From the NCBI GenBank assembly GCA_964370045.1, contig CAYJGZ010000002.1:62001-126000 (forward strand): 64,000 nucleotides of DNA. Reading direction: 5' to 3'. Under the pieces are notes generated by a model. It did not search any database. It saw nothing but the letters and a program-made list of their open reading frames with translations, and was not told the DNA's origin. Made by a program: the position numbers and the translations under genes. Below are positions 52,459-59,763 of this stretch, piece after piece (the stretch's first letter is position 1; every line of letters starts with the position of its first letter). Source of the DNA: JAAYCI01 sp964370045 (GTDB taxonomy: Bacteria; Bacillota; Clostridia; Oscillospirales; Ruminococcaceae).

Positions 52459-53364
52459 ATGAGCGAGTATAATGTGGCAAAAAGCCCCCGTGAAGTTTAT
52501 GCCGAAATAAAAACATTACTCGAAAAAGCGGGCATCGAGGGTGCAGCGTTTGAGGCGGATATTCTCATAAGTGAAGTGTGTGGTGCTTCACGTTTTTTGC
52601 TGGGGGAGGTGTCGCCCACCCAATATGAAACACTCATCGCATTTGCACAGCGCCGTGCGAAAAGAGAGCCACTACAGTACATTTTAGGTTGCTGGTCGTT
52701 TTTATCGCTGGAATTGCAGGTGGGCGAGGGGGTGCTTATTCCACGCCCCGAGACGGAGCAGGTGTGTGATATAGCGGCGGATTTTATCCGCAATATCCCA
52801 AGCCCTAAGCTTATGGACCTGTGCAGTGGGAGCGGCGCTATTGCGCTGGGCGTGCACAGCCTTGTGCCAAACGCAACTGTACTGGCGGTGGAGTGGGATG
52901 AGGATGCCTTTGTGTGGCTTCAAAAGAACATGGCCGCATACAATGCGCAGCACGTTGGAAGCGCTCTGCCGAGCGAACACTGCCCTGAACACATGCGCCC
53001 CACCGCAGTGCGTGCGGATGCGCTGAAGTATTGGAAGACGCTACACATGCAGCAGTGGGATGTGATAACCTGCAACCCTCCTTACGTGACACAGGCGGAA
53101 TACGAGGAACTACAGCCTGAACTGTACCACGAGCCAAAACAGGCGCTTGTGCCACAGGGTGGCGAGAGTGACGGCCTGCTGTTTTACAAGGTGATAGCCG
53201 AAGGCTACAAGCAGGCGCTCAAAGCGGGCGGGGCGATAGTCTTTGAGATAGGCGCAGGGCAGGGGGAGGATGTTGCGCAAATAATGCACCAAAACGGCTA
53301 CAAGGATGTCACGGTGCACAAGGACATGGCAGGGCTGAACAGAGTGGTGACAGCGAGGGTGTGA
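52459..53364 (+). CDS. prmC: Release factor glutamine methyltransferase
   Basis: A 301-residue SAM-dependent enzyme that methylates the GGQ glutamine of release factors. SAM-binding LMDLCSGSGAIALGV and the catalytic CNPPYVTQAEY are present, with the N-terminal helical domain seen in PrmC. The start is uncertain: ATG 52459 has a GGGGG element upstream, while ATG 52441 has none. It follows DUF1385 by about 55 bases. Confidence 0.92.
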   Translation: MSEYNVAKSPREVYAEIKTLLEKAGIEGAAFEADILISEVCGASRFLLGEVSPTQYETLIAFAQRRAKREPLQYILGCWSFLSLELQVGEGVLIPRPETEQVCDIAADFIRNIPSPKLMDLCSGSGAIALGVHSLVPNATVLAVEWDEDAFVWLQKNMAAYNAQHVGSALPSEHCPEHMRPTAVRADALKYWKTLHMQQWDVITCNPPYVTQAEYEELQPELYHEPKQALVPQGGESDGLLFYKVIAEGYKQALKAGGAIVFEIGAGQGEDVAQIMHQNGYKDVTVHKDMAGLNRVVTARV

Positions 53365-53430
53365 AAAATATATAAGGTTTATCAAGTGTGAGTTTTTTGA
53401 AAATGGTGGCTAAAAGTGCGCACGATGTGT

Positions 53431-53459
53431 TGACGTTGAGCATTTAATACAGTATAATA
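53431..53459 (+). promoter_or_regulatory. Promoter of tRNA-Pro
   Basis: TTGACG (53431-53436), 17 bases, TATAAT (about 53454-53459), some 30 bases before the tRNA. It may also drive the binding-protein gene downstream. Confidence 0.75.
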
Positions 53460-53491
53460 TATAAGGTTTTGCTAAAGTTAAAATAAAATAT

Positions 53492-53567
53492 CGGGGTGTA
53501 GCGCAGTTGGTAGCGCGCCTGCTTTGGGAGCAGGATGCCGCAGGTTCGAATCCTGTCACTCCGACCA
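53492..53567 (+). tRNA. tRNA-Pro (TGG anticodon)
   Basis: 76 bases with encoded CCA. Acceptor arms CGGGGTG (53492-53498) and CACTCCG (53557-53563) pair with one G-T; the anticodon arm is CCTGC-TTTGGGA-GCAGG with TGG at 53525-53527; the T-loop GGTTCGAATCC is present. Confidence 0.97.
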
Positions 53568-53573
53568 GTGTGA

Positions 53574-53610
53574 GTGTTCTTATAGGATTTTAATATCCTA
53601 ATAAGAACAC
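53574..53610 (+). promoter_or_regulatory. Long hairpin between tRNA-Pro and the binding-protein gene
   Basis: GTGTTCTTATAGGAT (53574-53588) pairs with ATCCTAATAAGAACAC (53595-53610) apart from one extra base. No T-run follows, so it may direct tRNA 3' processing or protect the mRNA 5' end rather than terminate. Confidence 0.5.
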
Positions 53611-53660
53611 AGCGCTTTGTGCGGCTGTAGGGTATTACAAATAACAAGGAGGTACAACAC

Positions 53661-55079
53661 ATGAAAAGCAAAAAAAGACTGGCATTTGGACTATCTGCGC
53701 TGATGGTGACAGCGTTGCTTGCGGGGTGCGGCGAGGCGGCTGCCTCCTCCTCATCCATGATGGCAAGCTCGAGTGCACAAAGCACCGCTGCTACATCTAT
53801 TTCGGATGACCCCGCCGAGCAGGAAATGGGGCAGGTGTATTTCCAAAACTTTAAGCCGGAGCAGGACGAGGCGTATCAGATGATTGCCAAAAAGTACACA
53901 GAGATTACGGGTGTGCCCGTAAAGGTGGTTACCGCAGCGTCCGGCACATACGAGCAAACACTGCGTAGTGAGATGGCAAAGACCGATGCACCGACCATTT
54001 TTCAGGTAAATGGCCCTGTGGGATACAGCGCATGGAGCGACTATACGGCAGACCTTAGCGGCACGGAGCTGTATACGCACCTTTCGGATGAGTCGCTTGC
54101 AATCAGCGATGGCGACGGTGTGTATGCCATTCCGTTTGCTATTGAGGGATACGGAATTATTGTGAACAACAGGATTATGGAGGAGTATTTTATCAGCGAA
54201 AGCCCTGTTGTGACCAGCCTTGATGAGATAAATTCCTTTAACACGCTCTACACGCTTGTGGAGGATATGAGCGCAAAAAAAGAGGCGCTGGGCATTGAGG
54301 GCGTGTTTGCGTCTACCAGCTTGCAGCCGGGCGAAGACTGGCGCTGGCAGACACATCTAATGAACATACCTATGTACTATGAGTGGACAAACAATGATGT
54401 AAATCTAAGCGATGCCGCCGCTACGGATACCATCACGTTTGAGTACAACAGAAACTTTAGAAACGTATTTGACCTTTATCTCAACAACTCGGTGACAGAG
54501 CCGGCGCTCACGGGAAGCAAAACGGTGAACGACTCCATGTCCGAGTTTGCGCTTGGGCAGGCCGCCATGGTGCAAAATGGCAACTGGGCCTATAGCCAGA
54601 TAGCGGGCGTGGACGGCAACGTAGTGCAGGCGGAGGATGTTGTGTTCATTCCCATCTACACGGGCATGGAAGGCGAAGAGACACAAGGTTTGTGCATAGG
54701 AACGGAAAATTTCTTCTGTATAAACAAAAACGCATCCCCCGAAGACCAAGCTGCTTCCATAGACTTTTTGACATGGCTGTATACCTCGGATGAGGGCAAG
54801 TCCTACGTGACAAACGACCTTGGCTTCATTGCGCCGTTTGACACATTTACGGAGGACGACGCCCCTGCGGACCCGTTAGGTCAGCAGGTGATGCAGTGGA
54901 ATGCAAGAGATGACGTTCAAAATATTCCGTGGGAGTTTACACTTTTCCCGAGCCAACAATTTAAGGACGACATGGGCGGAGAGCTTTTGCTTTATGCACA
55001 AGGTCAGGCACTGTGGGAAGATGTTGTGGCAAATGTTATAAGCGACTGGGCGACAGAAAAGCAGGCAACGACAGAATAA
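53661..55079 (+). CDS. ABC transporter solute-binding lipoprotein (glycan-type)
   Basis: A 472-residue family-1 binding protein. Signal peptide with lipobox LLAGC (Cys about residue 20), a Ser/Ala linker, and the typical fold with PTIFQVNGPVGYSAW and GQAAMVQNGNWAYSQI, where Trp and Asn are usual sugar contacts. AAGGAGG lies before the ATG. It belongs with two permeases and glycogen phosphorylase downstream, so an alpha-glucan oligosaccharide such as a maltodextrin is the likely ligand. It is not closely similar to the pair at 29-37 kb. Confidence 0.88.
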   Translation: MKSKKRLAFGLSALMVTALLAGCGEAAASSSSMMASSSAQSTAATSISDDPAEQEMGQVYFQNFKPEQDEAYQMIAKKYTEITGVPVKVVTAASGTYEQTLRSEMAKTDAPTIFQVNGPVGYSAWSDYTADLSGTELYTHLSDESLAISDGDGVYAIPFAIEGYGIIVNNRIMEEYFISESPVVTSLDEINSFNTLYTLVEDMSAKKEALGIEGVFASTSLQPGEDWRWQTHLMNIPMYYEWTNNDVNLSDAAATDTITFEYNRNFRNVFDLYLNNSVTEPALTGSKTVNDSMSEFALGQAAMVQNGNWAYSQIAGVDGNVVQAEDVVFIPIYTGMEGEETQGLCIGTENFFCINKNASPEDQAASIDFLTWLYTSDEGKSYVTNDLGFIAPFDTFTEDDAPADPLGQQVMQWNARDDVQNIPWEFTLFPSQQFKDDMGGELLLYAQGQALWEDVVANVISDWATEKQATTE

Positions 55080-55091
55080 TTGCTTTGGCTC

Positions 55092-55128
55092 AAAAGCGCA
55101 CCGTGGTCTTGTACTACGGTGCGCTTTT
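55092..55128 (+). terminator. Intra-operon terminator after the binding protein
   Basis: AAAAGCGCACCGTGGT (55092-55107) pairs with ACTACGGTGCGCTTTT (55113-55128). Partial termination here would give more binding protein than permease, a common design. Confidence 0.75.
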
Positions 55129-55314
55129 AGATAGCTTTGTCAGGGGGCAGTTGGCTGAATATGACTTGGTAAAATAGACAAATAAACATGCGGTAAAAAT
55201 GCAAAATACACATACTTTAGTGAAAAGTTTGAATATGTCGTCGGTGGTGTGATAAAATGTAGACAAGGTTTTTACACACATGCCGACAGCACAGCCTTGA
55301 AAGGGGAGCTATGT

Positions 55315-56166
55315 GTGCAAAAGAACCTTAAAAAATACTTTCCCATACTGGTACTGCCCACGCTTATTGCGTTTGCAATTTCCTTTTTAATACCCTTTGG
55401 AATGGGAGTCTGGCTGTCATTTTGTGACTTTACTGTGGTGACAGACGCAAGCTTTGTCGGCTTTGACAACTACGTTCGTGCGTTTAGCGACCCCAGCAGT
55501 AACTTTGTGTATTCGCTCGTGTTTACGTCACTTTTTACGGTGGTATCCGTAGTAACCATAAATGTTATAGCGTTTGCGCTGGCGCTGATGCTAAGCAGGA
55601 AATTTAAGGGAACAAATTTTTTTCGTGCAGTGTTTTTTACGCCTAATTTAATAGGTGGCATTGTGCTGGGGTATGTGTGGCAGACTATTATAAATGCCAT
55701 ACTTGCGCAGTTTTTTGGAGTGACACTGATGTTTGACCCCGCATACGGCTTTTGGGGAATGGTGTTCCTGATGAACTGGCAGCTCATAGGCTACATGATG
55801 GTCATCTACATTGCGGGCATTCAAAATATATCACGTGACGTGAAAGAGGCGGCGGCGATAGACGGCGCAAACAGTCGCCAGACGCTCATGCGCATTACCA
55901 TCCCCGTTGTGATGCCATCCATAACTATATGCACATTTTTGACGTTGACAAATTCATTTAAGATGTTTGACCAAAACCTTGCGCTCACGGCCGGAGGCCC
56001 TGCGGGCCAAACTGAGATGCTTGCGCTTAATATTTACAGGACATTTTACGGCAGAAACGGCTGGTCGGGGGCAGGGCAAGCGAAGGCCGTTGTGTTCTTT
56101 ATAATGCTGGGAATTGTGGCAATAATACAGCTGCGCATCACCCGCTCTCGGGAGGTGGAAAGCTGA
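55315..56166 (+). CDS. Sugar ABC permease, MalF-like
   Basis: A 283-residue CUT1 permease with six membrane segments and the ATPase-coupling loop VKEAAAIDGANSRQTLMRIT (about residues 176-195). The tail motif LTAGGPAGQTEMLALNIYR is typical. GTG 55315 has GGGGAG 6 bases upstream and gives a sensible N-terminus; a GTG at 55249 does not. It overlaps the next permease by one base (TGATG), so the two are coupled. Confidence 0.9.
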   Translation: MQKNLKKYFPILVLPTLIAFAISFLIPFGMGVWLSFCDFTVVTDASFVGFDNYVRAFSDPSSNFVYSLVFTSLFTVVSVVTINVIAFALALMLSRKFKGTNFFRAVFFTPNLIGGIVLGYVWQTIINAILAQFFGVTLMFDPAYGFWGMVFLMNWQLIGYMMVIYIAGIQNISRDVKEAAAIDGANSRQTLMRITIPVVMPSITICTFLTLTNSFKMFDQNLALTAGGPAGQTEMLALNIYRTFYGRNGWSGAGQAKAVVFFIMLGIVAIIQLRITRSREVES

Positions 56167-57011
56167 TGGTACAGGGAAAACAAAGCGGTGCATCGCGCAT
56201 AATTTTTTATGTTTCGCTGATAGTGCTTGTGCTTGTTTTTATGCTTCCGCTCGCTATTATACTTATGAACTCCTTTAAGGGCAGGCTGTTCATTTCGGAC
56301 GATTTGTTCGCACTCGTGAACAGCGAGAGTTTTGTGGGATTTTCCAACTACGAGCTGGGCTTTACCCGAATGGATTACTTTGGTGCGTTTGGGACATCGC
56401 TGTTTATTACAGTGGCATCTACCGTTTTTATAGTACTGTTCACATCTATGACGGCATGGTATTTAGTGCGCATAAAAAACAAAATTACATCAATTTTGTA
56501 CTATTTATTTGTTTTTGCTATGGTAGTTCCGTTCCAAATGGTGATGTACACCATGAGCTGGATGTCCACCACCCTGAACCTTGGAAACCCCGTGGGGATT
56601 GTTATTTTATATGTGGGATTTGGCTCGGGGCTGTCTATATTTATGTTTTCCGGCTTTGTGAAAAGCGTGCCGGTGGAGGTGGAGGAAGCCTCGGTTATCG
56701 ATGGGTGCGCCCCTTTGCAGACATTTTTCAAGATAGTGTTTCCCATCATGCGCTCTACCACCATCACGGTGGCAATTCTCAATGTTATGTGGATTTGGAA
56801 CGACTATCTGCTGCCCTCGCTCGTGCTCAACTCTGATTATCAAACACTACCCATCGCCATTCAAAAAATATTTACAGGCTCCTACGGCGGTCAGGATATA
56901 GGCGGCCTCATGGCGATGCTGGTGCTCTCGATACTGCCTATCATAATTTTTTATGTATTTTCACAGCGATATATTATTGAGGGTGTTGTATCGGGTGCTG
57001 TAAAAGGATAG
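56166..57011 (+). CDS. Sugar ABC permease, MalG-like
   Basis: A 281-residue CUT1 permease with six membrane segments, coupling loop EVEEASVIDGCAPLQTFFKI and the family tail RYIIEGVVSGAVKG. Translation is coupled to the preceding permease through the TGATG overlap. As in the other ABC cluster no ATPase is encoded, implying a shared MsmK-type ATPase elsewhere. Confidence 0.9.
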   Translation: MVQGKQSGASRIIFYVSLIVLVLVFMLPLAIILMNSFKGRLFISDDLFALVNSESFVGFSNYELGFTRMDYFGAFGTSLFITVASTVFIVLFTSMTAWYLVRIKNKITSILYYLFVFAMVVPFQMVMYTMSWMSTTLNLGNPVGIVILYVGFGSGLSIFMFSGFVKSVPVEVEEASVIDGCAPLQTFFKIVFPIMRSTTITVAILNVMWIWNDYLLPSLVLNSDYQTLPIAIQKIFTGSYGGQDIGGLMAMLVLSILPIIIFYVFSQRYIIEGVVSGAVKG

Positions 57012-57106
57012 TTTAAGCACGATATAGGTGATTTTTTGTGGATAATTTGTTCAAACGGTACATTTTGTAGACGGGATATCTTTTTGTAAGAGAGGGGGCG
57101 GATTGA

Positions 57107-59377
57107 ATGTACAGTGTTTCGCAGGAGCTTGACAGCATGATTTTGGAGAGGTACGAAAAGGAAAAGGCGGAGTGTACGCCACAGGAGATTTGTGCGCTAC
57201 TTGTGGAATTCACAAACCGCCGAATGCAAGACCTTGCGCCCTGCGAGGGTAAAAAAAGGGCGTATTACCTATCTATGGAGTTTTTGGTAGGGCGATTGCT
57301 CGTGTGCAACCTAATAAACTTGGGCGTGTACGAGGAGGTGGAGCAGTGGCTTTGCGATGCGGGGCACACGCTTTCGCAGATAGAGGAGCTTGAGCCGGAG
57401 CCGAGCCTTGGCAACGGCGGCCTTGGGAGGCTGGCGGCTTGCTATTTGGATAGTGCGGCCTGCCTTGGCCTGCCGGTGGACGGCGTGGGGCTTTGCTATC
57501 ACTTTGGGCTGTTTAAGCAGGCTTTTGCGCAAAACAAGCAACAGGCTCTGCCCAACCCGTGGATGGGCGATGACAGCTGGCTGATACCTACAAAACAACG
57601 ATATGAAGTGAAACTTTGCGGCAAAAAGGTGTATGCTGTCATGAAGTACATCTGTGTGCCGGGTGCACAGGCGCACGCAAACCGCCTGTGGCTCATGGAC
57701 ATAGAGAGTGTGGACGAAACACTTGTGGATGCGCAGGGGATAAACTTCGATAAGACGGATGTTTTTAGGAATCTAACGCTGTTCCTTTACCCCGATGACA
57801 GCGACAAAGAGGGGGAGATGCTTCGCATTTGCCAGGAGTATTTTTTGGCATCAGGGGCGGCGCAGTTTGTTCTGCATCAGGCAAAGCTAAGAGGGAGCAA
57901 CCTGCACGATTTAGGCGAGTATGCGGTGGTGCAGATAAATGACACACACCCCAGCATGGTGATACCCGAGCTTGTTCGCCTGCTGATAAATGACGGCTTA
58001 TCGCAGGATGAGGCGATTAGCATCGTGTCGGGGATGTGCGCATACACAAACCACACGATACTTGCGGAGGCGCTGGAAAAATGGCCGCTTGAGGACATAA
58101 AAAAGGTAGCGCCACAGCTCGTGCCGATAATACGACAGCTGAGCAAGCGGGTTAAAGAGCGATGTGACGACGAAAAGCTGGCAATCATCGACAAAAACAA
58201 GACGGTGCACATGGCGCACATGGATATACACTACGGCTTTTCGGTGAACGGTGTGGCCGCACTGCACACCGAAATACTGAAAAATAGCGAATTGTCAAAG
58301 TTTTATGAGCTGTACCCACAAAAGTTCAGCAACAAAACCAACGGCGTGAGCTTCAGGCGGTGGCTTTTGGCGTGCAACCCTGCACTTGCCGAGCTTATCG
58401 AGAGCACTATAGGTGGAGAATACAAAAAAGATGCCACCCACCTCAAAAAGCTTGCAGAGCATGTGAATGATGAGGAGCTGCTGCAAAAGATTGAGAGCAT
58501 AAAACAGCAAAACAAGCGTAAGTTAGTGGATTTTCTGCGCCAAAATGCGGGAGTCACTCTGCCTGAAAATGCGATTTTTGACATTCAAATCAAGCGCATA
58601 CACGAGTACAAGCGCCAGCAGTTAAATGCGCTGTGGCTCATAAAAACCTACCTCGACATCAAGGCAGGCGCACGCCCACAGCGCCCGATTGTGAGCATCT
58701 TTGGGGGCAAAGCCGCCCCTGCGTATGTGATTGCGCAGGATGTTATCCACCTGATTTTGTGCCTGCAACAGCTGATAGAGTGCGATGAGGAAGTGTCACG
58801 TTATCTGCGTGTTGTCATGGTGCAAAACTATAATGTTTCGGCGGCAGAGCGTCTAATTCCTGCCTGCGACATATCCGAGCAAATATCGCTCGCCTCCAAA
58901 GAGGCCTCCGGGACGGGCAACATGAAGTTCATGCTGAACGGTGCGGTGACGCTCGGCACGATGGACGGCGCAAACGTGGAGATAGCACAGCTGGTGGGCG
59001 AGGACAACATTTATATTTTTGGAAAAAACAGCGATGAAGTGATAGAAAGATACGAGAAAAAGGACTATGAGCCGCTAAATTACTACGCACAGGAGGAGAT
59101 AGGCCGCCTTGTGGATTTTATCGTAAGCCCCGAGCTTGTGCGCATAGGTGACCGCCTTTGCCTCGCAAGGTTGCACAGGGAACTTATAGCTAAGGACTGG
59201 TTCATGACACTGCCTGATGTGCAGGATTATTTTGCGGTGAAGAGCAAAATGCTGGTGGACTATGAAGACCGCTCTGCGTGGCGCGGGAAAATGCTTCTAA
59301 ATATAGCGCAGGCAGGTTTCTTTTCTTCCGACCGTAGCGTGGCGGAATACGAAAAAGACATATGGCATTTGCGCTAA
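57107..59377 (+). CDS. glgP: Glycogen/maltodextrin phosphorylase
   Basis: A 756-residue PLP enzyme releasing glucose-1-phosphate from alpha-1,4-glucans. The N-terminal SMEFLVGRLL and EPSLGNGGLGRLAACYLDS segments, IQIKRIHEYKRQ-type region (about 500) and the PLP-lysine site SKEASGTGNMKFMLNGAVTL (about 601-620) are intact. AGAGGGGGCGG precedes the ATG. It is slightly shorter than the 800-residue E. coli enzymes, typical for clostridial forms. Its place behind an oligosaccharide-type importer suggests it degrades imported maltodextrin as well as glycogen. Confidence 0.95.
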   Translation: MYSVSQELDSMILERYEKEKAECTPQEICALLVEFTNRRMQDLAPCEGKKRAYYLSMEFLVGRLLVCNLINLGVYEEVEQWLCDAGHTLSQIEELEPEPSLGNGGLGRLAACYLDSAACLGLPVDGVGLCYHFGLFKQAFAQNKQQALPNPWMGDDSWLIPTKQRYEVKLCGKKVYAVMKYICVPGAQAHANRLWLMDIESVDETLVDAQGINFDKTDVFRNLTLFLYPDDSDKEGEMLRICQEYFLASGAAQFVLHQAKLRGSNLHDLGEYAVVQINDTHPSMVIPELVRLLINDGLSQDEAISIVSGMCAYTNHTILAEALEKWPLEDIKKVAPQLVPIIRQLSKRVKERCDDEKLAIIDKNKTVHMAHMDIHYGFSVNGVAALHTEILKNSELSKFYELYPQKFSNKTNGVSFRRWLLACNPALAELIESTIGGEYKKDATHLKKLAEHVNDEELLQKIESIKQQNKRKLVDFLRQNAGVTLPENAIFDIQIKRIHEYKRQQLNALWLIKTYLDIKAGARPQRPIVSIFGGKAAPAYVIAQDVIHLILCLQQLIECDEEVSRYLRVVMVQNYNVSAAERLIPACDISEQISLASKEASGTGNMKFMLNGAVTLGTMDGANVEIAQLVGEDNIYIFGKNSDEVIERYEKKDYEPLNYYAQEEIGRLVDFIVSPELVRIGDRLCLARLHRELIAKDWFMTLPDVQDYFAVKSKMLVDYEDRSAWRGKMLLNIAQAGFFSSDRSVAEYEKDIWHLR

Positions 59378-59409
59378 AAAAAGCAATATGCGCAAACTGA
59401 AATGAGATA

Positions 59410-59456
59410 ACACACGGCTTTTTGGGTTTTGAAACACCTGAGAAGCCGTGTGTTTT
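59410..59456 (+). terminator. glgP terminator
   Basis: ACACACGGCTT (59410-59420) pairs with AAGCCGTGTGT (59443-59453), followed by TTT. Confidence 0.8.
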
Positions 59457-59499
59457 GTGGTAGCATTGTGATTTTTTGCACACACTCCACCACAAGGGA

Positions 59500-59609
59500 G
59501 TGAACATATAGAGGTGATTTAGAATACGTAAAGCGCAAGAAGAAGGCGCTATATCCCCCGCCTGCGGCGGGGGATATAGCAAATATATCATCGCATTTGG
59601 ACACACCCC
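59500..59609 (+). repeat. R1 dispersed repeat, full copy
   Basis: 110 bases: GTGAACATA, GAGGTGATTTAGAATACG, stem GCTATATCCCCCGCC/GGCGGGGGATATAGC, right arm ATCATCGCATTTGGACACACC. The centre is identical to the copy at 51286 except for the two loop bases. Confidence 0.78.
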
Positions 59610-59643
59610 ACTACAATATTTTGTGGCATCATAAGCATTTTTA

Positions 59644-59652
59644 TGGTATAAT
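59644..59652 (+). promoter_or_regulatory. Extended -10 promoter of the helicase gene
   Basis: TGGTATAAT (59644-59652) is a perfect extended -10 (TGnTATAAT); no clear -35 is needed for this class. Confidence 0.5.
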
Positions 59653-59763
59653 AAAAAAATTAGGGTGAAGCGGTGTGGCCGTGGTGCTACGGTGGAGTTT
59701 TACCCTGTATTGATGCCACAAAGTACACTGAAAATATACTGACTAAAAGTGGGAGTTGAGCGG

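Noticed and set aside
5400..59610. A CRISPR array, suggested at first by repeated GC-rich stems
   Set aside because: The repeats are dispersed singly over 54 kb, occur in both orientations and have no regular spacers or cas genes.
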